Translations under genes and position numbers: made by a program
Shown here: piece after piece, positions 1 to 8,342 of the stretch
How the letters are laid out: every line of letters starts with the position of its first letter
Numbering within the stretch: the first letter of the stretch is position 1
Notes under the pieces: model-generated
Databases searched by the model: none
What the model saw: the letters and a program-made list of their open reading frames with translations, nothing else
What the model was told of the DNA's origin: nothing
NCBI RefSeq assembly: GCF_013378445.1
Contig: NZ_JABXYK010000005.1
Coordinates: forward strand, 62,001-126,000
DNA length: 64,000 nt
From: Mycoplana rhizolycopersici
GTDB lineage: Bacteria > Pseudomonadota > Alphaproteobacteria > Rhizobiales > Rhizobiaceae
Direction of reading: 5' to 3'

Positions 1-617
1 CCGAATACTTCCTCTCGGTGCTCGGCTGCGTGCTGGTGCTCGGCGCAGTCGCCGTCGCCAACCACTATTACTGGCCGACCAACATCGCCCGCCGCTACGC
101 CGACGCCAACGGCATCGCCTGGCCGGAGGGCGGCCTGCAGATCCCGCACGGGATCGCCATTCCCGTCCTGATGGCGATCGCCGTCGGCATCGTGATGACC
201 TTCATCGCCACCCGCCTGCGCTTCGGCCGCTACGTGTTCGCGCTTGGCGGCAACCCGGAAGCAGCCGAGCTCGCGGGCATCAAGACGCGTTGGGTCACGG
301 TCAAGATCTTCATGCTGATGGGCATCCTGTGCGCCATCGCGGCTGCGATCTCGACTGCCCGCCTCAACGCCGCCACCAACGCGCAGGGCGAGCTCGACGA
401 ACTCTACACCATCGCCGCCGCCGTGATCGGCGGCACCTCGCTCGCCGGTGGCGTCGGCACCATCGCCGGCGCCATGATCGGCGCCCTCGTCATGCAATCG
501 CTTCAGTCGGGCATGGTGCTTCTCGGCATCGACAGCCCGTTCCAGCGCATCGTCGTCGGTGTGGTTCTCGTTGTCGCCGTCTGGCTCGACACCGTCTATC
601 GCGCCCGCGCCAAGTAA
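1..617 (+). CDS. Sugar ABC transporter permease, C-terminal part
   Basis: Partial gene cut by the window start; the reading frame is open from base 3 and ends at TAA 615-617, leaving about 205 residues. The product is very hydrophobic, with several membrane helices, and carries the segment GRYVFALGGNPEAAELAGI that is typical of RbsC/XylH/FrcC-type (BPD_transp_2) inner-membrane permeases of carbohydrate ABC importers. It would form the sugar channel together with the ATPase encoded 12 bases downstream. The closest family feel is XylH/FrcC, but the sugar cannot be told from this fragment, and the periplasmic binding protein must lie outside the window. Confidence 0.9.
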   Translation, partial: EYFLSVLGCVLVLGAVAVANHYYWPTNIARRYADANGIAWPEGGLQIPHGIAIPVLMAIAVGIVMTFIATRLRFGRYVFALGGNPEAAELAGIKTRWVTVKIFMLMGILCAIAAAISTARLNAATNAQGELDELYTIAAAVIGGTSLAGGVGTIAGAMIGALVMQSLQSGMVLLGIDSPFQRIVVGVVLVVAVWLDTVYRARAK

Positions 618-629
618 GGAGTACGCCTC

Positions 630-1415
630 ATGACAGATCAACGCACTCCGCTCGTGGAAATGAAGAACGTTTCCATCTCGTTCGGCGGCATCCATGCGGT
701 CGACAACGCCTCGGTGGACCTCTACCCCGGCGAAGTCGTCGCCCTTCTCGGCCACAACGGCGCCGGCAAGTCGACGCTCATCAAGATCCTGTCGGGCGCC
801 TACAAGCGCGATGCCGGCGAGATCCTGATCAACGGCGAGCCGGCCGACATCAACAACCCGCGCGACGCCAAGAAATACGGCATCGAAACGATCTACCAGA
901 CGCTCGCCGTCGCCGACAACGTCGACGCGGCCGCCAACCTCTATCTCGGCCGCGAGCTGCGCACCCCCTGGGGCACGCTCGACGACGTGGCGATGGAGGC
1001 GAAGGCGCGCGAGGTGATGGGCCGGCTCAACCCCAACTTCCAGCGCTTCAAGGAGCCGGTGAAGGCGCTCTCGGGCGGCCAGCGGCAGTCCGTCGCCATC
1101 GCGCGCGCCATCCTGTTCGATGCTCGCATCCTGATCATGGACGAGCCGACGGCAGCCCTCGGACCGCAGGAGACCGCGCAGGTGGGCGAACTGATCAAGC
1201 AGTTGAAGAAGGAAGGCATCGGCATCTTCCTGATCAGCCACGACATCCACGACGTCTTCGACCTCGCCGACCGCGTCTCGGTGATGAAGAACGGCCAGGT
1301 CGTCGGCCACGCCCGCACGCAGGACGTGACCAAGGACGAGGTTCTGGGCATGATCATCCTCGGCAAATGCCCACCCAAGGCCATCCCCGGCCCCGGCGCG
1401 ATGCAGGTCGCCTGA
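630..1415 (+). CDS. Sugar ABC transporter ATP-binding protein (single domain)
   Basis: A 261-residue ATPase that energises the permease encoded just upstream. It has one nucleotide-binding domain: Walker [10 protein letters not shown] at residues 41-49, signature LSGGQ near 147-151, Walker B ILIMDEP at 167-173 and an H-loop His near 204. Many ribose/xylose-type ATPases are about 500 residues with two such domains. The single-domain form resembles rhizobial FrcA. The ATG is preceded by a good AAGGAG site, and the gene lies 12 bases after the permease stop, so the two are co-transcribed. A hairpin plus T-run ends the unit at about 1441-1472. Substrate is not resolved. Confidence 0.93.
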   Translation: MTDQRTPLVEMKNVSISFGGIHAVDNASVDLYPGEVVALLGHNGAGKSTLIKILSGAYKRDAGEILINGEPADINNPRDAKKYGIETIYQTLAVADNVDAAANLYLGRELRTPWGTLDDVAMEAKAREVMGRLNPNFQRFKEPVKALSGGQRQSVAIARAILFDARILIMDEPTAALGPQETAQVGELIKQLKKEGIGIFLISHDIHDVFDLADRVSVMKNGQVVGHARTQDVTKDEVLGMIILGKCPPKAIPGPGAMQVA

Positions 1416-1440
1416 GCGCGACGCTCCATTCGAGACAGAA

Positions 1441-1472
1441 GCCGCGGTCCCCGGGGGCGCGGTTTTCTTTTT
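1441..1472 (+). terminator. Intrinsic terminator after the sugar ABC genes
   Basis: CCGCG (1442-1446) pairs with CGCGG (1458-1462) around a GC-rich loop and is followed by TTTTCTTTTT. It lies 26 bases after the ATPase stop and separates this operon from the convergent SDR gene. Confidence 0.75.
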
Positions 1473-1480
1473 GTCGTCGA

Positions 1481-2179
1481 TTACCAGACGACCGCCTCTC
1501 CATCGTGCGCGTAGAACCCGCCGGAGGCCTGCGCCGGAAGGCGATCGACCAGCGCCAGCAGGCGCGCCGCCGACACGCCTGGCGTGACGGTGGCGTGCCC
1601 GCCGCGAAAGGCCGCACTGAGCCTGGTCTCCACCGTGCCGGGATGCAGTGCGAGCACCAGCGATTGCGGATGCGTGCGCGAAAGCTCGATCGCGGCGGTG
1701 CGGACGATCTGGTTCAATGCCGCCTTGGAGGCCCGGTAGGAAATCCATCCCCCAAGCCGGTTGTCGCCGATCGAGCCGACACGGGCAGACAGTGTCGCGA
1801 AGATCGCCCGCCGGTCGCGCGGCATCAGCGGCGCAAAATGCTTCAGAAGCAATGCCGGCCCGATGGCATTGACCGCGAACTGTCGGGCCATGACGGAGGG
1901 ATCGATTGCCCTCAGCGCCTTCTCCGGGCCGATACCGTCGATGGTCAGCGCCCCTGTGGCATCAAAGACAAAATCAAACGGGCCTTCGCCGGAAAGCACA
2001 CGGGCGGCATCGGCTACAGACGGCTCGTTCGTGATATCGAAGCCCGGATAAGTCCTGCGCGACAGACCGACGAGGCGCCCGGCATTCGGATCCGCCGAGA
2101 GCGCCGCATGAACCGCACCGCCGATCCCGCCGCTCTCGCCGACGACCAGCGCCGAATAGCCTTTCCCGATCGACTCCAT
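1481..2179 (-). CDS. SDR family oxidoreductase
   Basis: A 232-residue short-chain dehydrogenase/reductase. The N-terminal Rossmann signature reads VVGESGGIGGAV (glycine-rich G-x3-GIG), and the catalytic Y-x3-K pair is visible as YRASKAA near residues 150-155. A C-factor/CsgA-like shape (short protein, PGTVETRL segment after the active site) suggests an NAD(P)-dependent oxidoreductase acting in the cytoplasm; the substrate is unknown. The reading frame opens further upstream, but ATG at 2179 is preceded by a GGAAGGGA ribosome site, so the shorter start is preferred. It stands alone, convergent with the sugar ABC operon. Confidence 0.88.
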   Translation of the reverse strand: MESIGKGYSALVVGESGGIGGAVHAALSADPNAGRLVGLSRRTYPGFDITNEPSVADAARVLSGEGPFDFVFDATGALTIDGIGPEKALRAIDPSVMARQFAVNAIGPALLLKHFAPLMPRDRRAIFATLSARVGSIGDNRLGGWISYRASKAALNQIVRTAAIELSRTHPQSLVLALHPGTVETRLSAAFRGGHATVTPGVSAARLLALVDRLPAQASGGFYAHDGEAVVW

Positions 2180-2337
2180 CACATTCCCTTCCGCCTTGGC
2201 ATTTCCTTCCGCCTTCCCGCTGAAGACCGCAGGCTTGCCGGGGCACACCGCTCATGCGCCCGCGCCCAAAACGTTGCCGCGATGCCATCCGATCACCCCT
2301 GCCCGAAATTTCCTGTGCGGCTTCGGGCGCTTGACCA

Positions 2338-2366
2338 TTGAACCGGCGACAAAGCTGGGGTATGAA
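2338..2366 (+). promoter_or_regulatory. Putative promoter of tRNA-Arg(CCG)
   Basis: TTGAAC (2338-2343) and TATGAA (2361-2366) are separated by exactly 17 bases and lie about 40 bases upstream of the mature tRNA start. This is a sigma-70-like match by eye only. Confidence 0.5.
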
Positions 2367-2407
2367 CCGCGAACCAGTCGACGCCGGGCTCCGCCCGCGA
2401 CACGGAT

Positions 2408-2484
2408 GCACCCGTAGCTCAGCTGGATAGAGTGTTGGATTCCGATTCCAAAGGTCACAGGTTCGAATCCTGTCGGGTGCGCCA
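2408..2484 (+). tRNA. tRNA-Arg (anticodon CCG)
   Basis: A 77-base cloverleaf. The acceptor stem GCACCCG (2408-2414) pairs with CGGGTGC (2474-2480), followed by discriminator G and an encoded CCA at 2482-2484. The anticodon stem TTGGA/TCCAA (2435-2439/2447-2451) encloses loop TTCCGAT, with anticodon CCG at 2442-2444 reading the arginine codon CGG. The T-loop GTTCGAATC is canonical. No integrase gene or direct repeat of the tRNA 3' end is seen nearby, so there is no sign of its use as an attachment site. Confidence 0.97.
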
Positions 2485-2580
2485 AATTTCATATACTTAG
2501 CCTGGATTTTCGATAGCAGTCAGCAATCGTGGCGACGTGCGCCGATCCTTGTCGCCTTTGGATGAGGTTTCACCGGCAGG

Positions 2581-3474
2581 TCACGTTGGATCGGTCATGA
2601 CGGCTTCGGCCTTCCTTGCAAGTTGGTGTTCCCGCCAAACGGTGAAGAGGCCTGCGCCGACCACGATGAGTGCGCCGGCGACCATGTTCACCGTTACGCT
2701 CTCTCCGAAGAAAAGCACGGCGATGCAGACGTTGAGGACGAGCTGCAGGTAGGTCACGGGCTGAAGCTCCGCTGCCGGAAGGATCGCATAGGCGCGGATC
2801 AGGAAATAGTGGCTCAACGTGCCGCAGACGCAGAGAGCGCCCAGGACATACCAGTCCGAAGGTTTGACGTCGGTCCAGTAGAACGGCCCGATCAGCGAGA
2901 TCGCAAGCGCTCCCACCACGCCCGCATAGAAGACGCTGGTGGTCGAGGAATCCTGATGGCTGACGGCGCGCGTGGCAATGCTGTACAAGGCGAACATGGC
3001 CGCCGCCGTCAGCGGCAAAAGCAGCGACGCGTCGAAATGCACATCGACAGGGTTGATGATGATCAGCACGCCGACAAGACCGACGACGACGGCGCAAGCG
3101 CGCTTCCAGCCCACTTTCTCACCGAGTAGCGGCACCGAAAGCAGGGTGATGAACAACGGCGTGACCTGAAAGATCGATTGGCTCATGGCGAGCCCGGCCG
3201 TCTTGTAGGCAAACACGATGACCACGATTTCCGCGACCAGAAGGATCCCGCGGGAGATCTGCAGCCACGGCCGGCGCGTGGCGATCGCGCCGCGGATGCC
3301 GCCGGAAGACGTTGCCGCAAGACAGGACACGAACAGCGCGAACGCCCAGAAGCGTATCATGGTCACGAGGATGGGCGGATATCGGTCACCCAGGTACTTC
3401 GTGATGCCGTCCTGGGCCGCAAAGATGGTCACCGCCAGAAGCGCGAAGAGGTAACCACGGGACTTGATGTTCAT
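2581..3474 (-). CDS. EamA/DMT family transporter
   Basis: A 297-residue integral membrane protein of the drug/metabolite transporter superfamily. Two EamA repeats of about five helices each are visible (residues about 5-140 and 150-285), with the typical PLFITLLSVPLLGEKVGWKR segment ending the first half and a related LFFGESVT motif in the second. Members export amino acids, nucleobases or other metabolites from the cytoplasm; the substrate cannot be predicted. The start is ATG at 3474 with only a weak ribosome site. It appears monocistronic and lies convergent to the tRNA gene. Confidence 0.9.
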   Translation of the reverse strand: MNIKSRGYLFALLAVTIFAAQDGITKYLGDRYPPILVTMIRFWAFALFVSCLAATSSGGIRGAIATRRPWLQISRGILLVAEIVVIVFAYKTAGLAMSQSIFQVTPLFITLLSVPLLGEKVGWKRACAVVVGLVGVLIIINPVDVHFDASLLLPLTAAAMFALYSIATRAVSHQDSSTTSVFYAGVVGALAISLIGPFYWTDVKPSDWYVLGALCVCGTLSHYFLIRAYAILPAAELQPVTYLQLVLNVCIAVLFFGESVTVNMVAGALIVVGAGLFTVWREHQLARKAEAVMTDPT

Positions 3475-3784
3475 GCCACTGCTTCAAATGAGAATGAGGT
3501 CGGCCCTGCTCCTAGCATGAGTCTTGCCGTTTTTGGGAAGACGCGCGGATGCCATCCGAAAATAGAAATGATCGTCGTTACTGGCGCCGGTCGCACCGAC
3601 CCCGTGCTCGCAACCGTACAGGGCTATCCGCGCTCGGTCTGCATCAGAGGCGTGACCGGGGACATGACAATGCAGGACGTCAGCGTGTTCGCACTGCTGC
3701 AGCGCATCCTTTGTCACGTCGGAAGTCTCCGTGCCCGCACTACGCGTGGCGCACGGTCCGCCGAAACCGCACTTGAAGACGCTG
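3475..3784. other. Intergenic region, no gene recognised
   Basis: The 310 bases between the EamA gene start and the 3' end of the YbaK-type gene contain only short open frames with no recognisable protein signature. No strong hairpin, repeat or operator was seen. The region must hold the promoter of the EamA gene, but no convincing -35/-10 pair stands out. Confidence 0.5.
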
Positions 3785-4255
3785 TTAGTGCGGCCTGCCG
3801 ATGCGGGCGATCTGGGCGTCCTTCATCAGCGCCAGGAAGTTCGGCCCGGTGACATGCACCAGGTTCCGGTGGTCGCCGGCCTCGAAATAGACGTCACTGA
3901 TGTGGCCGAAGCTTTCGTCGAGCACGACCGGGACGTCATAGGCCATCCCGAGCGGCGGCGCCGCGCCTTCCTCGCAATCGGAGAAGAGCTGGCAGACCTC
4001 GTCTTCGGATGCGAGACCGAGCCTCCGGTCCATGGCATCCTGCAGGCTGGTGAGCTCCACCCGGTGCGTGCTGGGCACGACGGCCAGAAGATAGCCCGCC
4101 TCGTGGTGGACGACCACGGCTTTTGCCAGCCTGCTGCCGGGGATATGGGCCGCCTGCGCAGATTGGCTCGTCGTTGCCGTGCGATGATGGGGGACGATGT
4201 CATAGGCGACACCTTCCCGTTCGATATAGTGCTGGAGCTTGCCGGCGATGCTCAT
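3785..4255 (-). CDS. YbaK/ProX-type aminoacyl-tRNA deacylase-like protein
   Basis: A 156-residue single-domain protein of the YbaK/aminoacyl-tRNA-associated family, whose members hydrolyse mischarged tRNAs such as Cys-tRNA(Pro) or Ala-tRNA(Pro) in trans. Family features visible are the N-terminal YDIVPHHRTATTSQSAQ region, the SRLAKAVVVHHEAGYLLAVVP segment carrying the conserved lysine, and the GMAYDVPVVLDESF core. Length fits the stand-alone family. ATG 4255 has a GAAGG-like site upstream. It is isolated from its neighbours. The exact tRNA specificity is not deducible; some relatives are annotated only as YbaK/EbsC proteins. Confidence 0.85.
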   Translation of the reverse strand: MSIAGKLQHYIEREGVAYDIVPHHRTATTSQSAQAAHIPGSRLAKAVVVHHEAGYLLAVVPSTHRVELTSLQDAMDRRLGLASEDEVCQLFSDCEEGAAPPLGMAYDVPVVLDESFGHISDVYFEAGDHRNLVHVTGPNFLALMKDAQIARIGRPH

Positions 4256-4404
4256 GGAAGCGCCCTTCTTCGGAAAACTGGCGACGCGAAAGGGTCATTG
4301 TCCTCCCATCCCGGTTGAAGTCAACAAAGCGGCGGCTGCAAAACTCCCTTGCCATGAACGGCAACGCTGCGAGAAAATCGAGGCGGTCGGACGGAGGAGC
4401 GGAC

Positions 4405-4833
4405 ATGACTGCGTTTCATTCGGGCGCGTGCTTTTGCGGCGCGGTGGAGATCAGGGCGGAGGGCACACCGCTGGAGATGGGCTATTGCCACTGCGCGTCC
4501 TGCCGCACCTATTCCGGCGGCCCGATGAGCGGCTACGTGCTGTGGCCGCAGGACAAGGTCGTGGTCTCGCGCGGCGCAGAGCGCCTCGGCCGCTTCAACA
4601 AGTCCGGCATGAGCGAGCGCCGGCACTGCCTTCAATGCGGCGGACACGTGCTGACCGAACATCCCGGGCTCGGGCTAACCGACGTCCGCCCCGGCATCCT
4701 GCGGGACTTCGCCTTTGCGCCGTCCGTCCACATCAACTATGCCGAAGCGGTGCTGCCGGTCCGCGATGGCCTGCCGAAGCTGCGGGACTTTCCACCGGAA
4801 GCCGGCGGATCGGGCGAACTTATGCCCGAATGA
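4405..4833 (+). CDS. GFA/CENP-V family zinc protein
   Basis: A 142-residue protein of the glutathione-dependent formaldehyde-activating enzyme (GFA)/CENP-V fold. Zinc-ligand cysteines are all present: ACFCGAVE at residues 8-15, YCHCASC near 28-34 and CLQCGG near 76-81. Members bind zinc; the archetype catalyses S-hydroxymethylglutathione formation, but most short family members have no known reaction. ATG 4405 is chosen because a strong GGAGGAG lies at the right distance. The frame is open upstream but without a ribosome site. A DUF488 gene follows 64 bases later on the same strand and may be co-transcribed. Confidence 0.85.
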   Translation: MTAFHSGACFCGAVEIRAEGTPLEMGYCHCASCRTYSGGPMSGYVLWPQDKVVVSRGAERLGRFNKSGMSERRHCLQCGGHVLTEHPGLGLTDVRPGILRDFAFAPSVHINYAEAVLPVRDGLPKLRDFPPEAGGSGELMPE

Positions 4834-4897
4834 AGGGCTGTCGGCTCGCGTGGCAGGCCGCGACGACGCGAACAGGCGCAAGGGAGGAGACGTGCCG

Positions 4898-5257
4898 GTG
4901 AACATCCGACTGAAACGTGTCTATGAGCCGGCCTCCGAGGCGGACGGCACGCGCATCCTTGTCGATCGGCTCTGGCCGCGCCGGATCGCCAAGGCAAAGG
5001 CGGGCATCGACCTCTGGCTGAAGGACCTTTCCCCGAGCGACGACCTGCGCAAGCGCTTTCATGCCCGGCCAGAACAGTGGCAGGCGTTCTGCGACGCCTA
5101 TGCGGCAGAACTCGCGGGCAACGGACCGCAGGCGACGCTTTCGACCTTGCGCGACAATGTGCAAAAAGGCCCCGTGACGCTGCTCTATGCGGCAAAGGAC
5201 GAGCAGCACAACAATGCCGCCGCCCTGAAGGCCTGGCTGGCGCAGCACGGCGGGTGA
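4898..5257 (+). CDS. DUF488 domain-containing protein
   Basis: A 119-residue protein of the DUF488 family, recognised by its start NIRLKRVYEPASEADGTRIL, the VDRLWPRRI motif and the C-terminal TLLYAAKDEQHNNA segment. The family has no established biochemical role. A strong GGAGGAGA lies 5-10 bases ahead of two in-frame GTG codons (4892 and 4898); 4898 gives better spacing and the family's usual N-terminus, so it was taken as start. It lies just after the GFA gene on the same strand, suggesting a two-gene unit of uncharacterised proteins. Confidence 0.85.
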   Translation: MNIRLKRVYEPASEADGTRILVDRLWPRRIAKAKAGIDLWLKDLSPSDDLRKRFHARPEQWQAFCDAYAAELAGNGPQATLSTLRDNVQKGPVTLLYAAKDEQHNNAAALKAWLAQHGG

Positions 5258-5347
5258 GCCGAACGCAGCCCTTGGTAGAGGAGAGCGTCCTGTGCCTGCC
5301 GCCATCAATCCGCCACCGGATCGGCTGGCCGGCGCGCGCCAACAAGC

Positions 5348-6394
5348 TCAGACGCTGAGTTCGCGTCGCTCCTTCTCCGCCGCGATCGCCAGATCCAGGA
5401 CCTTTTGCAGGTTTGCCGCATGGCGGAACCCCGGCTCGACGGCATGATGCCGTTCACGCACCGCCGTGACGAAGCGCTCGTAGTTGGTCGGAACGATGCC
5501 GGCGTCGATGTCGCGCCAGACGGCATTTTCCACATCCTCGCCGAGGCAACCCCGCAGGCTTGAACCCGCAGGCGTGTGGATCACCTCCAGCCCGCCCCGG
5601 TCGCCATGCATGCGCAGCCGCAGTTCGTTCAGATGCCCGGTCGCCCAACGGCTGGCATGGATGACGCCGAGCGCGCCATTGGCGAACTCCGCCGCCATCG
5701 TGAAGCTGTCATTGGCGTCGAGTTCGTATTCGCCGATACGGTTGCCTGGCGCCTTGTCGAAGGCCTTGGTCCGGGCAAAAAGCGTCTCGACGTCGCTGCC
5801 GCTGCCGTAGCTGGCGAAATCGAGGATATGAATGCCAACGTCGCCGAGCACGCCGTTCGAACCGTGCCGCGTCGACAGGCGCCAAAGCCATTGGCTCTGG
5901 CTCGTCCAGTCGCCCCAGGCCCGCGACACGAGCCAACTCTGGAGATACGACGCCTCGACGTGGCGCACCCGGCCGAGCGCACCGGCAAGCACCAGTTCGC
6001 GCGCCTTCTGCAGGGGCGCGACGTTGCGATAGGTGAGGTTTACCATCGCTACCTGCCCGGAAGCCTCCGCAGCGCTCGCCATTTCCTCGGCCTTTGTGAA
6101 ATTCTCGGCTAACGGTTTTTCGCACAGGACATGCTTGCCGGCGGCAAGCAGCGCCAGCGTGGTCGGGTGGTGTACGCGGTCCGGCGTCACGTTGGTCGCC
6201 GCATCGAAAGCGCCCCAGGCGATCGCCGCATCGAGATCGGTGAAAACCTTCGCTATGCCGTGCCGTTCGGCAAAGGCGGTCGCCATGGCCAGATCGACGT
6301 CGACGGCGCCGACGAGTTCGACGCCGGGGATGGAGGAAAAATGCTCGGCATGAGTATTGGCCATACCGCCGGTTCCAAGGATGAGAAGCCTCAT
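5348..6394 (-). CDS. Gfo/Idh/MocA family oxidoreductase (ThuB-like)
   Basis: A 348-residue NAD(P)-dependent oxidoreductase with the N-terminal Rossmann motif LLILGTGGMANTHAEHF, the family-typical CEKPLAENFTKAEEMA segment near residue 95 (EKP lysine motif) and a C-terminal alpha/beta domain. Such enzymes oxidise or reduce sugar derivatives or inositols. It lies directly downstream of the ThuA-domain gene, the same pairing as thuA-thuB of rhizobial trehalose utilisation, where the products convert trehalose or related disaccharides to 3-keto forms. ATG 6394 has a GGTGAG site; an alternative GTG at 6406 overlaps the ThuA stop by four bases (GTGA). Either start implies translational coupling. No thu transporter genes are nearby, so the substrate is uncertain. 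Confidence 0.88.
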   Translation of the reverse strand: MRLLILGTGGMANTHAEHFSSIPGVELVGAVDVDLAMATAFAERHGIAKVFTDLDAAIAWGAFDAATNVTPDRVHHPTTLALLAAGKHVLCEKPLAENFTKAEEMASAAEASGQVAMVNLTYRNVAPLQKARELVLAGALGRVRHVEASYLQSWLVSRAWGDWTSQSQWLWRLSTRHGSNGVLGDVGIHILDFASYGSGSDVETLFARTKAFDKAPGNRIGEYELDANDSFTMAAEFANGALGVIHASRWATGHLNELRLRMHGDRGGLEVIHTPAGSSLRGCLGEDVENAVWRDIDAGIVPTNYERFVTAVRERHHAVEPGFRHAANLQKVLDLAIAAEKERRELSV

Positions 6395-6402
6395 GACGCC
6401 GC

Positions 6403-7188
6403 TCACCGATATCCGGCTTCGCCGGCCTGATGCAGCCGCGGCCCACGCTCGACGATGGGCTCCAAAGCGCTTTCAACCGGCACGTTCGGGGCATCATGGA
6501 TCGCCGCGTACCGTGCTTGCGGGTTGTATGCCCAGGCCACACCGTTGCGCAGCACCGCCTGCACCGTGGCGTCGTGGTAGGTCGGATAGGTCTCGTGGCC
6601 GGGGCGGAAATAGAAGATGTTGCCGGCCCCACGGCGCCAGGTCATGCCCGAGCGGAACACCTCGCCGCCCGCAAACCACGAGATGAACACCGTCTCGAGC
6701 GGCTCGGGCACGGAGAAGGGTTCGCCATACATCTCCTCGTTCTCCAGCACGAAATGCTCCGGCAGGCCGGCGGCGATCGGGTGGCGCGGATTGACGACCC
6801 AGACACGCTCCCGCTCACCCGCCTCGCGCCATTTCAGGGCGCAGGGCGTTCCCATCAAGCGTTTGAAAATTTTGGAGAAATGACCGGAGTGCAGGACGAT
6901 GAGCCCCATCCCCTCCCAGACACGGGCGGCGATCCGTTCCACGACCGCGTCGGACACCGCGCCGTGGTCCTTGTGCCCCCACCACACCAGCACGTCGGTC
7001 TGGTCGAGCCGGCCTTCAGGCAGGCCGTGCTCCTCCTCCTGCAGCGTCGCGGTGGTCGCCTCGATCTGCGGGTGTTCGTTCAGCGCCTTGGCGATGACGG
7101 CGTGCATCCCGTCCGGATAGATCGAGCGCACGACGTCGTTCGTCTGCTCGTGGATGTTTTCTCCCCACACGATTGTCCTGATCGTCAT
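6403..7188 (-). CDS. ThuA domain-containing protein
   Basis: A 261-residue protein of the ThuA (trehalose utilisation) family, a class I glutamine-amidotransferase-like fold. Typical segments include [13 protein letters not shown] near residue 68, [19 protein letters not shown] near 95-113 and [20 protein letters not shown] near 205-224. In Sinorhizobium, ThuA acts with ThuB in trehalose/maltitol catabolism. Here the gene is first in a two-gene unit with a Gfo/Idh oxidoreductase. ATG 7188 has an excellent GGAGGAG site. A palindrome resembling a LacI-family operator sits 27-44 bases upstream, implying repression by a sugar-responsive LacI protein encoded elsewhere. Confidence 0.88.
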   Translation of the reverse strand: MTIRTIVWGENIHEQTNDVVRSIYPDGMHAVIAKALNEHPQIEATTATLQEEEHGLPEGRLDQTDVLVWWGHKDHGAVSDAVVERIAARVWEGMGLIVLHSGHFSKIFKRLMGTPCALKWREAGERERVWVVNPRHPIAAGLPEHFVLENEEMYGEPFSVPEPLETVFISWFAGGEVFRSGMTWRRGAGNIFYFRPGHETYPTYHDATVQAVLRNGVAWAYNPQARYAAIHDAPNVPVESALEPIVERGPRLHQAGEAGYR

Positions 7189-7200
7189 ACGCTCCTCCAG

Positions 7201-7238
7201 AATGCCAAAAATTGATCCAAAGCGTTTTGGATGGCATT
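7201..7238 (-). promoter_or_regulatory. LacI-type operator upstream of the ThuA gene
   Basis: ATCCAAAGCGTTTTGGAT (7215-7232) is a near-perfect palindrome (7 of 9 pairs) with the central CG step typical of LacI/GalR operators. It is bracketed by AATGCC (7201-7206) and GGCATT (7233-7238). It lies between the ThuA ATG and a possible -35 TTGCCA/-10 TAAAAA on the minus strand, a repression position. Confidence 0.6.
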
Positions 7239-7280
7239 TTTAGAGGCTTTCGCTCGCTTGGCAAGCGCAAATCGAGCTCA

Positions 7281-7622
7281 TCAGTGAAAGGAGGACTTGG
7301 AGAACAGGTTCAGCACCATCACGCCGGCAACGATCAGCCCCAGCCCGATGATCGCCGGCACGTCCAGCTTCTGCCCGAAGACGAAGAGCCCGACCAGCGA
7401 AATGAGCACGATGCCAAGCCCGCTCCAGATTGCATAGGCGACCCCGACGGAGACATAACGCAGGCTCCAGGACAGGAAATAGAAGGCGACGGCGTAGCAG
7501 ACGATCATGACCACGGTCGGCCCGAGCCGCGTGAAATGCTGCGCCGCCTGCATCGCCGACGTTCCAAGCACTTCGAACACGATCGCAAGCACAAGCACGG
7601 AATAGACGACGGGAAGGTTCAT
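7281..7622 (-). CDS. SMR family multidrug efflux protein
   Basis: A 113-residue four-helix inner-membrane protein of the small multidrug resistance family (EmrE/QacE/SugE group). The essential membrane-embedded glutamate is present at residue 17 in the first helix (LAIVFEVLGTSAM), and the AYAIWSGLGIVLISLVG signature of helix 3 is intact. It would act as an antiparallel dimer exchanging protons for cationic compounds. ATG 7622 is preferred over a longer frame because GGAGA lies just upstream. It follows the tetR gene by 32 bases on the same strand, so the regulator and pump form an operon controlled from the tetR promoter-operator. Confidence 0.93.
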   Translation of the reverse strand: MNLPVVYSVLVLAIVFEVLGTSAMQAAQHFTRLGPTVVMIVCYAVAFYFLSWSLRYVSVGVAYAIWSGLGIVLISLVGLFVFGQKLDVPAIIGLGLIVAGVMVLNLFSKSSFH

Positions 7623-7654
7623 GGAAATCTCCGACAAATGAGGTGTTCGCTGTA

Positions 7655-8215
7655 TCAGGATCGCGTGAGGTGGAGCAGGCGCTGCATCAACTCCTGCTCG
7701 CGCACCGGCTCAAGCGTATGGCTTTCCAGCAACGAGGCGAGCCACAGCCCGTCGGCCGCAAAGCGCACAAGTTCGCAATCCGGCGAGGAATCTGTATCAG
7801 CGTGCCGTTCGGCCTGCTGCGTGATCCAGGCCTGCCAGCGCCGGCGAAGCTGCGGCTCCGCCAAAAGCGCGCCGGTCATCGCCTTCCAACGCGCGCCCTC
7901 CTCCATGCCGCCGGGTGCAAAGCAGACTTTCAGATAGGCGCGCGTGAAACGTCCGTGCGGCTCCTCATCCGTCCGCATCTCCCCTTCGATAGCCGCCTCA
8001 AGCCGTGCGATGAGGTCGTCCAGCATGCCGACAAGCAGATCGGCCTTGCTCGGGAAATGATGCAGCAATCCCCCCTTGCTGACTCCGGCTTCCGAGGCGA
8101 CCGCGTCGAGCCGCAGGCTGGCCGCCCCCTTCTCGAGGCACAGCGCTGCCGCGACCTCGAGCAGGAGTTCGCGGACGGCCTCTGGATCTTTCTTGCGCTT
8201 GTGGGCATTGCTCAT
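7655..8215 (-). CDS. TetR family transcriptional regulator of the SMR pump
   Basis: A 186-residue repressor. Residues about 12-58 form the TetR DNA-binding domain (EVAAALCLEKGAASLRLDAV, then SKGGLLHHFPSKADLL with the conserved helix-turn-helix); the C-terminal part is the ligand-binding domain of the TetR_C_37-like type. It heads an operon with the SMR efflux gene, suggesting it senses a pump substrate. A perfect inverted repeat lies inside its own promoter spacer, which argues for autorepression. The predicted transcription start falls at or near the ATG at 8215, so the message may be leaderless; no Shine-Dalgarno sequence is visible. Confidence 0.9.
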   Translation of the reverse strand: MSNAHKRKKDPEAVRELLLEVAAALCLEKGAASLRLDAVASEAGVSKGGLLHHFPSKADLLVGMLDDLIARLEAAIEGEMRTDEEPHGRFTRAYLKVCFAPGGMEEGARWKAMTGALLAEPQLRRRWQAWITQQAERHADTDSSPDCELVRFAADGLWLASLLESHTLEPVREQELMQRLLHLTRS

Positions 8216-8221
8216 GAGCTA

Positions 8222-8250
8222 AACATACCGTCTGGACGGTTTTATTGCAA
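8222..8250 (-). promoter_or_regulatory. tetR-smr promoter with embedded operator
   Basis: On the minus strand, TTGCAA (8250-8245) and TATGTT (8227-8222) are spaced by 17 bases. The spacer contains ACCGTC/GACGGT, a perfect inverted repeat (8227-8232 and 8235-8240) with a 2-base centre, as expected for a TetR operator blocking polymerase. Confidence 0.7.
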
Positions 8251-8342
8251 GTCGTGCAGCCGCGCCCGGTTGTCACAGCTTGCGCTATGTCATTGCTCCC
8301 TAAATGCGGGCGGACTATCAGTCGACCATAGACGAACTGCGG

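Noticed and set aside
290-2341. Long open frame (683 codons) on the plus strand
   Set aside because: Arg/His-rich shadow overlapping the sugar ABC genes in another frame and antisense to the SDR gene; caused by high GC.
2408-2484. tRNA-Arg as an integration site
   Set aside because: No integrase gene and no repeat of the tRNA 3' end seen downstream.
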